Shown in pieces: positions 44,704 to 52,798 of a DNA stretch of 64,000 nucleotides (within the stretch, counting starts at the first letter, position 1; each line of letters starts with the position of its first letter). The stretch comes from Mycobacterium interjectum. GTDB taxonomy: Bacteria > Actinomycetota > Actinomycetes > Mycobacteriales > Mycobacteriaceae. The DNA lies in the NCBI GenBank assembly GCA_002102225.1, contig LQPB01000057.1:38602-102601 (forward strand), in the 5' to 3' direction. The translations under genes and the position numbers were made by a program. The notes beneath the pieces are model-generated. The model saw nothing but the letters and a program-made list of their open reading frames with translations, did not search any database and was not told where the DNA came from.

Positions 44704-45659
44704 ACTTGCTTTCCTACGTCGCGGGTGCGGTGCAAATCGGCGCCGTGATGGCGGGGGCGCCGCTGGTGGTCGGCCTGACCCGCCAGGTGCGAGCGCGCTG
44801 GGAAGGCCGCGTCGGCGGCGGCATCCTGCAGCCGTGGCGCGACATCGTCAAACAGATTGGCAAACAACAGATCACACCCCGAGGGACGACGATCGTGTTC
44901 GCCGCCGCGCCCGCAGTCATCGCCGGCTCGACGTTGCTGATTGCCGCGATCGCGCCGCTGGTCGCGACCGGATCGCCGTTGGATGCGAGCGCCGACTTGT
45001 TCGCCGTCGTCGGCTTGCTGTTCGTCGGAACCGTCGCGTTGACCTTGGCCGGCATCGACACCGGCACCTCATTCGGCGGCATGGGCGCCAGCCGCGAGAT
45101 CACCATCGCCGCGCTCGTCGAGCCCACGATCCTGCTGGCGGTCTTCGCGGTGTCGATGCCTGCGGGGTCGGCCAATCTCGGTGCCCTGGTGGCGCACACC
45201 GTCACCCACCCCGGGCAGGTGGTGTCGCTGGCCGCGGTGCTGGCGTTCACCGCGCTCGTGATCGTCATCGTCGCCGAAACCGGGCGCTTGCCGGTGGATA
45301 ACCCGGCCACCCATCTCGAGCTGACGATGGTCCACGAGGCGATGGTCCTCGAGTACGCCGGTCCGCGACTGGCGTTGGTCGAATGGGCGGCCGGGATGCG
45401 GCTGACGGTGCTGTTGGCGTTGCTGGCAAACCTGTTCGCGCCGTGGGGCATTGCGGGCGATCGGCCCGGCGCGGTGGACGTCGTCGTCGGCCTCGCGGCG
45501 GTGGCGGCCAAGGTCGCGGTGCTGGCCGGACTGTTGGCGACCGTCGAGGTGTTCGTCGCCAAGCTGCGGCTGTTCCGGGTGCCCGAGTTGCTCGCCGGGT
45601 CGTTTCTGCTGGCGCTGCTCGCGGTCGTCGCGGCCAACTTTTTCGGGGTGCCGGCATGA
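44700..45659 (+). CDS. hycD: NuoH/HycD-like membrane subunit
   Basis: 319 residues with eight helices. The family loop GGGILQPWRDIVKQIGKQQITP and the acidic cluster VIVAETGRLPVDNPATHLELTMVHEAMVLEYAGPRLAL are the HycD/NuoH quinone-site signatures. It joins the soluble arm to the antiporter subunits. Equivalent to Rv0084 (hycD). Overlaps both neighbours by four bases. Confidence 0.92.
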   Translation: MNLLSYVAGAVQIGAVMAGAPLVVGLTRQVRARWEGRVGGGILQPWRDIVKQIGKQQITPRGTTIVFAAAPAVIAGSTLLIAAIAPLVATGSPLDASADLFAVVGLLFVGTVALTLAGIDTGTSFGGMGASREITIAALVEPTILLAVFAVSMPAGSANLGALVAHTVTHPGQVVSLAAVLAFTALVIVIVAETGRLPVDNPATHLELTMVHEAMVLEYAGPRLALVEWAAGMRLTVLLALLANLFAPWGIAGDRPGAVDVVVGLAAVAAKVAVLAGLLATVEVFVAKLRLFRVPELLAGSFLLALLAVVAANFFGVPA

Positions 45660-46318
45660 CATACAACACTTTCGCGGTACTGGTCGACCTGGCCGCCGGC
45701 GGGCTGCTGCTGGCCGCGGTGCTGGTCGTGTGGCGCCGGGACCTGACCGCCATCACCCGCCTGCTGGCCTGGCAGGGCGTCGCCCTGGCCGCTATCCCCG
45801 TGCTGCGCGGCGTGTACGGCGGCGACGCTGCGCTCATCGGCGTCGGTGTCGCCGTGCTGGTGCTGCGGGCCGCCGTATTGCCGCGGCTGCTGGCGCGCGC
45901 GGTAGGTACCGAACCGCAATGCCACCGCGAAGCCACCCCGCTGATCAACACCGCGACTTCGCTGCTCATCACCGCGGGGCTGACGCTGGCGGCCTTCGCC
46001 GCCACCGGTTCCCTGGTGAACCTGCAGCCCGCGGCCACCACCACCGCGGTGCCGGCCGCCATGGCGGTGGTGCTCATCGCGTTGCTCGTCATGGTCACGC
46101 GGCGTCATGCGGTGTCACAGGCCGCGGGATTCCTCATGCTGGACAACGGGATCGCCGCCACCGCGTTCCTGCTCACGGCCGGGGTGCCGCTGATCGTAGA
46201 ACTCGGCGCCTCGCTGGACGTGTTGTTCGCGGTCATCGTGATCGGCGTCCTGACCGGCCGGCTATCCCGCGCTTTCGGCGGCGCGGACCTGGACGCGCTG
46301 CAGGAGTTGCACGACTGA
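45656..46318 (+). CDS. hycP: HyfE/HycP-like small membrane subunit
   Basis: 220 residues with about seven helices, resembling HyfE, whose C-terminal half relates to NuoK (FLMLDNGIAATAFLLTAGVPLIVELGASLDVLFAVIVIGVL with the conserved Glu/Asp). Equivalent to Rv0085 (hycP). Coupled to hycD by ATGA and to the next gene by TGATG. Supports a full membrane arm. Confidence 0.87.
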   Translation: MTYNTFAVLVDLAAGGLLLAAVLVVWRRDLTAITRLLAWQGVALAAIPVLRGVYGGDAALIGVGVAVLVLRAAVLPRLLARAVGTEPQCHREATPLINTATSLLITAGLTLAAFAATGSLVNLQPAATTTAVPAAMAVVLIALLVMVTRRHAVSQAAGFLMLDNGIAATAFLLTAGVPLIVELGASLDVLFAVIVIGVLTGRLSRAFGGADLDALQELHD

Positions 46319-47787
46319 TGACCGGTCTACTGCTCGCCGCGATCCTCGCGCCCGTCGGTGCGTCGATCGCCACCGTGATCGCCGGATGGCGCAGGGCCAC
46401 CGCGGTATTGATCGTCGCCTCGGCGGTGTGCGTGCTCGGGTGCGGCGCGGCCCTCGGGCTGCTCACCGGATCGGGCCCGCGGTTCGCGCTCGGTGGGCTA
46501 CTGCGAGTCGACGCCCTCACCGTCACGATGCTGATCGTCATGGGAAGCGTCGCCACACTGGCCACCTGGGCCAGCATCGGTTACGTGGACGCCGAACTTG
46601 TGCGCGGGCACACCGATGAGCGGGGCGCGCGCGAGTACGGCGCACTGACCGCGGCCTTCCTGGCGGCGATGGTTGTCGCGGTGTGCGCCAACAACATCGG
46701 CATCGTCTGGATCGCCATCGAGGCCACCACGGTGATCACCGCGTTTCTGGTGGGACACCGCCGCACCCGCGGCGCGCTCGAGGCGACGTGGAAGTACGTC
46801 GTGATCTGCTCGGTCGGCATCGCGATCGCCTTCCTGGGCACGGTACTGCTCTACTACGCGGCCGAGCATGCCGGGGCGCCCGCCGCCGCAGCGCTGAACC
46901 TCGACGTGCTCGCGGCGCACGCCGGCGGGCTCAATCCCGACATCGCCCGGCTTGCGGGCGGGCTGCTGCTCATTGGCTACGGCGCGAAGGTGGGGTTGTT
47001 CCCGTTCCACACCTGGCTGGCCGACGCCCACAGCCAGGCCCCGGCCCCGGTTTCGGCGCTGATGAGCGGGGTGCTGCTGGCGGTGGCGTTTTCGGTGCTG
47101 ATCCGCATCAAGCCGATCATCGCCGCCGCGGCCGGGCCGACGTTCATGCGGTCGGGGCTGCTGGTGATCGGGTTGGCGACGCTGGTGGTGGCGGCCCTGA
47201 TGCTGACGGTGACGCCCGACATCAAACGGATGCTCGCCTACTCGTCCATGGAGAACATGGGCCTGATCGCGATCGCCGCGGCCGCCGGCACCACGCTGGC
47301 CATCGCGGCGCTGCTGCTGCACGTCCTCGCCCACGGCATGGGCAAGACGGTCCTGTTCCTGGCGACCGGCCAGTTGCAGGCCGCGCACGGTTCCACCGCG
47401 ATCGCCGACGTCGGCGCCGTGCTGCGGCGCTCCCGCCTGATCGGGGTCTCGCTTGCCGTCGGCGTCGTGGTGCTGCTCGGGCTGCCGCCGTTCGCGATGT
47501 TCGCCAGCGAGTTGGCCATCGCCCGGTCGCTGGCCGACGCCCGGCTGACCTGGGCCCTGGGGCCCGCCCTGCTGCTGATCGTGGTCGCGTTCGCCGCGCT
47601 GGCGCGCAATTGCGGCCGAATGCTGCTGGGGGAGCGGCCCGCCGGCGCACCGGAGATCGCCGTGCCGCGAACGGTGGCGGCGGCGCTGGTCGTCGGCGTC
47701 GCCGCATCGCTGGCCCTCGGCGTCACGGCCGGTCCGCTGACCGGCCTGTTCACCACCGCCGCAGCCGACGCCGGGACACCGCGATGA
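46318..47787 (+). CDS. hycQ: HyfF/HycQ-like antiporter subunit
   Basis: 489 residues with about 14 helices, a second Mrp-type antiporter subunit. Channel motifs: IWIAIEATTVITAFLVGHRR with a membrane Glu, LLLIGYGAKVGLFPFHTWLADAHSQAPAPVSALMSG, and LLHVLAHGMGKTVLFLATG. Equivalent to Rv0086 (hycQ). Having two antiporter-like subunits implies pumping of more than one ion per electron pair. Overlaps the large-subunit gene by four bases. Confidence 0.9.
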   Translation: MTGLLLAAILAPVGASIATVIAGWRRATAVLIVASAVCVLGCGAALGLLTGSGPRFALGGLLRVDALTVTMLIVMGSVATLATWASIGYVDAELVRGHTDERGAREYGALTAAFLAAMVVAVCANNIGIVWIAIEATTVITAFLVGHRRTRGALEATWKYVVICSVGIAIAFLGTVLLYYAAEHAGAPAAAALNLDVLAAHAGGLNPDIARLAGGLLLIGYGAKVGLFPFHTWLADAHSQAPAPVSALMSGVLLAVAFSVLIRIKPIIAAAAGPTFMRSGLLVIGLATLVVAALMLTVTPDIKRMLAYSSMENMGLIAIAAAAGTTLAIAALLLHVLAHGMGKTVLFLATGQLQAAHGSTAIADVGAVLRRSRLIGVSLAVGVVVLLGLPPFAMFASELAIARSLADARLTWALGPALLLIVVAFAALARNCGRMLLGERPAGAPEIAVPRTVAAALVVGVAASLALGVTAGPLTGLFTTAAADAGTPR

Positions 47788-49262
47788 GCCGTAACTGGCT
47801 GCGCCACAGGCTTTCCCAGAATGGCATCGCCGAGATGGCGGAAGACCTGCTGAGCAAGGGTTTTCGTCTGGCCCTGGTGGCCGCCCACGACGACGGCGAC
47901 GCCCTTCGAGTCGTCTACCTGTTTCTGGCCGGCCCGCCCGATCGTCGCATCGAGATCGAATGCGTGGTGAACAAGGACGATCCGGCGCTGCACTCGTTGG
48001 CGTATCTGTCGTTTGCGGCCGGCCGCTTCGAGCGCGAGATGGCCGACCTGTATGGCATCCGGCCCCTCGGGCATCCCAAACCGCGCCGACTGGTGCGGCA
48101 TGCTCATTGGCCCGAGGACTGGTATCCCATGCGCGCCAACGCCGCGCCCGCGCCGTCTTTCGACCGCGTCGGCGGTTTCCCGTTCGTCACCGTCGAGGGG
48201 CCCGGGGTGTACGAGATCCCGGTGGGCCCGGTGCACGCCGGGCTGATCGAGCCCGGCCATTTCCGCTTCTCGGTCGCGGGCGAAAGCGTGCTTCGGCTCA
48301 AGATCCGGCTGTGGTTCGTACACCGGGGCGTGGAAAAGCTGTTCCAGGGTCGGCCGGCCGCGAGCGCCGTCGACCTGGCCGAGCGCGTCAGCGGCGACAC
48401 CTCCGTCGCGCATGCGCTCGCCCACAGCCTGGCGATCGAGGACGGGTTCGGCATCGAACTGCCCGACGAGGCGCACCGCCTGCGGGCGCTGCTCGTCGAA
48501 CTCGAACGGCTCTACAACCACGTCGCCGATCTGGGAGCGCTGGCCAACGACGTGGGGTTCGCCCTCGCCAACGCCCACGCTCAACGCGTCCGCGAAAGAC
48601 TGCTGCGGCTCAACGCCACTGTCACCGGACACCGGCTGCTGCGGGGCGCCATCCGCCCTGGCGCGGTGGCGCTGCGCGCGCTGCCCGACACCGACGAGCT
48701 GCGGACCATCGCGGCCGACGTCGCCGAGATCGCCGACCTGACCCTGCGCAACTCCGGGGTGTACGACAGATTCGCCGGCACGGCCGTGCTGCACGACGAG
48801 GACGCGCGGGCCCTCGGTTGCCTGGGCTACGTCGCGCGGGCCAGCGGCATCCGCACCGACGCCCGGCTCGAACATCCGAGCACCGCACTGCCGGTGACCG
48901 AGGTCGGCGCCGCCGCGGGCGACGTGCTGGCCCGCTACACGGTGCGGCGCGACGAATTCGCCGCGTCCACCGAACTGAGCCGCCATCTGATCGAATCACA
49001 CACCGGCACAATCGAATACACCGAGCCACTGCCGGCGCTGCGCACGCCGCGCAGCGGAATCGGCATCGTCGAAGGGTGGCGCGGCACCGTCGTTCACCGC
49101 GTCGAGATCGACGCCGCCAATCGGATCACCCGAGCCAAGATCGTCGACCCCTCATGGTTCAACTGGCCCGCGCTGCCCGTCGCGATGGCCGACACCATCG
49201 TGCCCGACTTTCCGCTGGCCAACAAAAGCTTCAACCAGTCTTACGCCGGTAACGATCTCTGA
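47784..49262 (+). CDS. hycE: HycE-like NuoC-NuoD fusion lacking nickel ligands
   Basis: 492 residues. Residues 1-125 are NuoC-like (ECVVNKDDPALHSLAYLSFAAGRFEREMADLYGIRPLGHPKPRRLVRH), and 135-492 NuoD/HycE-like (GPVHAGLIEPGHFRFSVAGESVL, FVHRGVEKLFQGR, ERLYNHVADLGALANDVGF). In true [NiFe]-hydrogenases the large subunit has RxCGxC and a C-terminal DPCxxC. Here the first is R201-V-S-G-D-T (S203, T206) and the end is NKSFNQSYAGNDL, so all four nickel cysteines are missing. It retains the complex-I-like architecture. Equivalent to Rv0087 (hycE). Electron donor unknown. Confidence 0.9.
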   Translation: MSRNWLRHRLSQNGIAEMAEDLLSKGFRLALVAAHDDGDALRVVYLFLAGPPDRRIEIECVVNKDDPALHSLAYLSFAAGRFEREMADLYGIRPLGHPKPRRLVRHAHWPEDWYPMRANAAPAPSFDRVGGFPFVTVEGPGVYEIPVGPVHAGLIEPGHFRFSVAGESVLRLKIRLWFVHRGVEKLFQGRPAASAVDLAERVSGDTSVAHALAHSLAIEDGFGIELPDEAHRLRALLVELERLYNHVADLGALANDVGFALANAHAQRVRERLLRLNATVTGHRLLRGAIRPGAVALRALPDTDELRTIAADVAEIADLTLRNSGVYDRFAGTAVLHDEDARALGCLGYVARASGIRTDARLEHPSTALPVTEVGAAAGDVLARYTVRRDEFAASTELSRHLIESHTGTIEYTEPLPALRTPRSGIGIVEGWRGTVVHRVEIDAANRITRAKIVDPSWFNWPALPVAMADTIVPDFPLANKSFNQSYAGNDL

Positions 49263-49272
49263 TCGACGGCGG

Positions 49273-50172
49273 CTATCCCTCGCCGAGTAACGCGAACCGG
49301 CCGTCGACCGTCCTGGTCACCAGGCCGTCGGCCAGCAGCGAATCCAGCGCACGGTCGCGCTGCGCGGGATCGGTCAACCAGGCCACGTCCAGCTCATCCC
49401 GGGTGACCGGGGAATCGTTGGCGCGCAGGACATCCAGCAGCCGGCCGCGGACCTGACGGTCGGTACCGGCGTATGTCTGCACCCGCCGGGCCGGCCCTTG
49501 CGCGGGGGGACAGCCGGCCCCCCGCCAAGCGCATTGGTCAAGCGGGCACAACCCGCACCGCGGGGCACGTGCGGTGCACACGATCGCCCCCAGTTCCATC
49601 AGCGCGATCGAAAACCGGGGCGCCCGTTCGTCATCCGGTAGCAACGCGGCGACGGCGGCGTGGTCGCGCGCCGCGGACGGCGCACCGGCGTCGGCCAGGC
49701 CGTGCACCGCGCGCGCCACCACCCGCCGCACATTGGTGTCCACCACCGGCACCGGGCGGCGGTAGGCGAAGCACGCGATCGCTCGCGCGGTGTAGCTGCC
49801 GACGCCGGGCAACGTCATCAGGGCGTCGACATCGTCGGGAACCACGTCGTCATGGTCGCGGGCGATGACCGTCGCGCACTCGTGCAACCGCTTGGCCCGC
49901 CGGGGATAACCCAGCTTGCCCCAGGCGCGCAGCACGTCGGCGGCGCTGGCCGCGGCGGTGGCCGACGGGGTCGGCCAGCGTCGCACCCAGTCCGGCCAGA
50001 TCGGCAGCACCCGCGCCACCGGCGTCTGTTGCAACATGAACTCGCTGACCAGGATCTGCCACGCCGTGACATCCGGGGCCCGCCAGGGCAAGTCGCGGCG
50101 CGACCGGTCGTACCAGTCGATGAGTGCGTCCGGGGGGACGTTCATCTGCCTGTGCGGCATGATGTGTGGCAT
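49273..50172 (-). CDS. mutY: Adenine DNA glycosylase MutY
   Basis: 299 residues. Helix-hairpin-helix LPGVGSYTARAIACFAY with VVDTNVRRVVAR (catalytic Asp), SEFMLQQTPVARVLPIWPDW (catalytic Glu helix), and a [4Fe-4S] motif C-x6-C-x2-C-x4-C in CTARAPRCGLCPLDQC, one residue tighter than the E. coli spacing. It removes adenine opposite 8-oxoguanine. ATG 50172 matches the Rv3589 start MPHI; ATG 50160 and 50145 are alternatives. The 50172 start codon overlaps the divergent canB start. Confidence 0.92.
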   Translation of the reverse strand: MPHIMPHRQMNVPPDALIDWYDRSRRDLPWRAPDVTAWQILVSEFMLQQTPVARVLPIWPDWVRRWPTPSATAAASAADVLRAWGKLGYPRRAKRLHECATVIARDHDDVVPDDVDALMTLPGVGSYTARAIACFAYRRPVPVVDTNVRRVVARAVHGLADAGAPSAARDHAAVAALLPDDERAPRFSIALMELGAIVCTARAPRCGLCPLDQCAWRGAGCPPAQGPARRVQTYAGTDRQVRGRLLDVLRANDSPVTRDELDVAWLTDPAQRDRALDSLLADGLVTRTVDGRFALLGEG

Positions 50173-50788
50173 GCCAAACACCAGCCCGGTAACCGCATGG
50201 AAAGCACTCAAAGAGGGTAACGAGCGGTTCGTCGCCGGCCAGCCCCAGCATCCCAGTCAGAGCGTCGACCACCGGGCAAGCCTGGCCGCGGGCCAGAAAC
50301 CCACCGCGGTCGTGTTCGGCTGTTCGGACAGCCGGGTGGCCGCCGAACTGATCTTCGACCAAGGCCTGGGCGACATGTTCGTGGTTCGCACCGCCGGGCA
50401 GGTCATCGACTCGGCGGTGCTGGGCTCCATCGAGTTCGCGGTGACGGTGCTCGACGTGCCGCTCATCGTCATCCTCGGCCACGACAGCTGCGGCGCCGTC
50501 AAGGCGGCGCTGGCGGCGATCCACGACGGAGCGATACCGGGCGGCTTCGTGCGCGACGTGGTGGAGCGGGTCGCGCCGTCGATCCTGATGGGGCGGCGCG
50601 ACGGCCTGAGCCGCGTCGACGAATTCGAGGAGCGCCACGTCAAGGAGACGCTGGCCCAACTCATGGCGCGCTCTTCGGCCATCGCCGAGCGGGTGTCGGC
50701 GGGCACGCTGGGCATCGCGGGCGTCACCTATCACCTGGCCGACGGGCGCGCCGCGTTGGTCGACCACCTCGGCGACATCGGCGAATAA
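50171..50788 (+). CDS. canB: Beta-carbonic anhydrase
   Basis: 205 residues. Zinc ligands C51, H104 and C107 with the D53-R55 dyad in FGCSDSRVAAEL and ILGHDSCGAVKAAL mark a type II/I beta-class enzyme that hydrates CO2. Start MPNTSPVTAWKALKEGNERF is as in Rv3588c. ATG 50171 shares its first two bases with the mutY ATG on the other strand (CATG). No clear ribosome site precedes it. Confidence 0.94.
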   Translation: MPNTSPVTAWKALKEGNERFVAGQPQHPSQSVDHRASLAAGQKPTAVVFGCSDSRVAAELIFDQGLGDMFVVRTAGQVIDSAVLGSIEFAVTVLDVPLIVILGHDSCGAVKAALAAIHDGAIPGGFVRDVVERVAPSILMGRRDGLSRVDEFEERHVKETLAQLMARSSAIAERVSAGTLGIAGVTYHLADGRAALVDHLGDIGE

Positions 50789-50881
50789 CGGCAGCCTTTT
50801 CGGGCGCCACTAACACGGCGGTCGGCCCGCAAACAGGGCGACACGCCGACGCGGATCGAACAAATCCGCGTGACCTGGGCC

Positions 50882-50887
50882 TACGGT
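50882..50887 (+). promoter_or_regulatory. Leaderless -10 box, gene at 50894
   Basis: TACGGT stands six bases before the GTG at 50894. No Shine-Dalgarno is seen. Confidence 0.45.
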
Positions 50888-50893
50888 GTGATC

Positions 50894-51718
50894 GTGCTGG
50901 ATCTGGAACCGCGTGGCCCGCTACCTACCGAGATCTATTGGCGGCGCAGGGGCCTGGCGCTGGGCCTTGCGGTCGTCGTGATCGGGGTCGTGGCCGCCAT
51001 CGTCGTTGCTTTCATGGGCAACAAGGCGGGCGCCAAGCCCGCCAGCACCGACAAGCCCAACTCCGCCCAAAGCAAGCCCGCCGCGCCCCCGGGCCAGGCG
51101 CCGCCCCCGGGGCAGGAAGGCGTCACGCCGGTGCCCGCGCCGCAGGGGCAAAACCCCGAGTCGCCCACGCCCACCGCCGCGGTGCAGCCGCCGCCGGTGC
51201 TGAAGGAGGGCGATGACTGCCCCGATTCGACGCTGGCCGTCAAGGGCCTGACCAACGCGCCCCAGTACTTCATCGGCGACCAGCCGAAGTTCACCATGGT
51301 CGTCACCAATATCGGACTGGTGTCCTGCAAACGCGACGTGGGAGCGGCGTCGCTCGCCGCCTACGTCTACTCGCTCGACAACAAGCGGCTGTGGTCCAAC
51401 CTGGACTGCGCGCCCTCCAACGAGACCCTGATCAAGACCTTCACGCCGGGTGAGCAGGTGACGACAGCCGTGACCTGGACGGGCATGGGGTCGGCGCCGC
51501 ACTGCCCGCTGCCGCGGCCGGCGATCGGTCCGGGCACCTACAACCTCGTCGTGCAGCTGGGCAACCTGCGCTCGCAGCCGGTTCCGTTCATCATGAACCA
51601 GCCGCCGCCCCCGCCGGGACCCGTGCCGGGGCAGCCGGGTCAGCCGGGTCAGCCGGCGCTCGCGCCGCCGCCGGAGGCCCCGCCGGGCATCGCCCCGGGC
51701 CCCAGTCCCGCGGGCTGA
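50894..51718 (+). CDS. Single-pass membrane protein with Pro-rich flanks
   Basis: 274 residues from GTG 50894. Short cytoplasmic LDLEPRGPLPTEIYWRRRG, one membrane helix at about 21-42, a Pro/Ala/Gln-rich linker, then a globular part of about 135 residues with four cysteines (DDCPDSTLAVKGLTNAPQYFIGDQPKF; ISCKRDVG-like VSCKRDVGAAS; LDCAPSNE; HCPLP) that may form two disulfides outside the membrane, and a Pro/Gly tail. Corresponds to Rv3587c, an envelope protein whose fold resembles an Ig-like or CARDB-type domain; function unproven. Confidence 0.82.
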   Translation: MLDLEPRGPLPTEIYWRRRGLALGLAVVVIGVVAAIVVAFMGNKAGAKPASTDKPNSAQSKPAAPPGQAPPPGQEGVTPVPAPQGQNPESPTPTAAVQPPPVLKEGDDCPDSTLAVKGLTNAPQYFIGDQPKFTMVVTNIGLVSCKRDVGAASLAAYVYSLDNKRLWSNLDCAPSNETLIKTFTPGEQVTTAVTWTGMGSAPHCPLPRPAIGPGTYNLVVQLGNLRSQPVPFIMNQPPPPPGPVPGQPGQPGQPALAPPPEAPPGIAPGPSPAG

Positions 51719-51724
51719 CCGCCG

Positions 51725-52798
51725 TCAGGTGAGCGGATCGGCGATCGTCGATTCCGCCAGCTGTGACAATCCCTCCCGCACGTGGCGGGCCCACATTCCG
51801 CCGATGCCGTCCACCGACTCGAGGTCGTTGGCGCTGGCCGCCAGCAGGCCCTGCAGCGTCCCGAACGTCCGGACCAGCAGGTCGACGTGCGCGAACTGCA
51901 GCCGGGGAATGCCTGCCATCGCGCGGTAGCCGCGCGGGCTCAGCGCCGAGTCCTGCGCTTCGGCCGTCGTGGGGTATCCGAAAACCTTTGCCAGCGAGGT
52001 GAAGTCGAGCAGCTCCGTGTCCGACAGGGCGTCCAGCTCGTCCAGGGTGGCGGTAATCTGCGCTTCGGACAACGGTTCCGGGCTGGCGTGATAATCGCGC
52101 ACGATCAGTTCGCGGGCGATGTCGTTGCCGCCCAACAGCTCCTCGAGCTGCAGCCGCAACTGGCGGCCGTCGGTGCCGAGCTCGACGCAGTCGTAGTCGA
52201 TCGCCAGGCCGATGCGCCGGACCAGCTCCAGCCGCTGCACCACCGTCATCACGTCGCGCAGCGTGACGAAGTCCTCGATCTCCGCCCGGGACAGCTGCCG
52301 GCTGACCTCGTCGAGCCGCATCTTGTACCGCTCCAGGGTGGCGATGGCCTGGTTTGCCCGCGACAGGATGGTCGCGGAATCGGCCACGACGTGGCGCTCG
52401 CCGGCGACATAGACGGTGACGATGTTCATCGAGTGGCTGACCGAGATCACCGGGTAGCCGGTCTGGATCGCGGCCCGCTCGGCGGACCGGTGGCGGGTTC
52501 CCGACTCGTCGGTGGGTATCGACGGGTCCGGGACGAGCTGAACGTTGGCGCGCACGATGCGGCTGCCGTCGGTGGACAGGATGACGGCGCCGTCCATCTT
52601 GGACAGCTCGCGCAGCCGTGTCGGCGCGTACCGGACGTCCAGGGCGAAGCCGCCGTCGCAGATGGCCTCGACGTTCTCGTCGTTGCCGAGCACGATCAGC
52701 GCGCCCGTGCGGCCGCGCAGGATGCGCTCCAGGCCGTCGCGCAGCCCGGTGCCCGGCGCCAGGCGGGCGACGGTCTCACGCAGTGTCGGACGGGTCAC
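51725..52798 (-). CDS. disA: Diadenylate cyclase DisA
   Basis: 357 residues. The DAC domain motifs are MDGAVIL (DGA) and GTRHRSAE (RHR). A long helical linker follows, then a C-terminal helix-hairpin-helix DNA-binding domain (VDGIGGMWARHVREGL). It makes cyclic di-AMP from ATP. GTG 52798 overlaps the radA stop by four bases, so it is co-transcribed with radA, a known repressor of DisA activity in mycobacteria. Corresponds to Rv3586. Confidence 0.95.
   Translation of the reverse strand: MTRPTLRETVARLAPGTGLRDGLERILRGRTGALIVLGNDENVEAICDGGFALDVRYAPTRLRELSKMDGAVILSTDGSRIVRANVQLVPDPSIPTDESGTRHRSAERAAIQTGYPVISVSHSMNIVTVYVAGERHVVADSATILSRANQAIATLERYKMRLDEVSRQLSRAEIEDFVTLRDVMTVVQRLELVRRIGLAIDYDCVELGTDGRQLRLQLEELLGGNDIARELIVRDYHASPEPLSEAQITATLDELDALSDTELLDFTSLAKVFGYPTTAEAQDSALSPRGYRAMAGIPRLQFAHVDLLVRTFGTLQGLLAASANDLESVDGIGGMWARHVREGLSQLAESTIADPLT

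Noticed and set aside
42248..49262. A functional [NiFe]-hydrogenase or formate hydrogenlyase
   Set aside because: The nickel cysteines are missing and no formate dehydrogenase, ferredoxin subunit or maturation gene is present.
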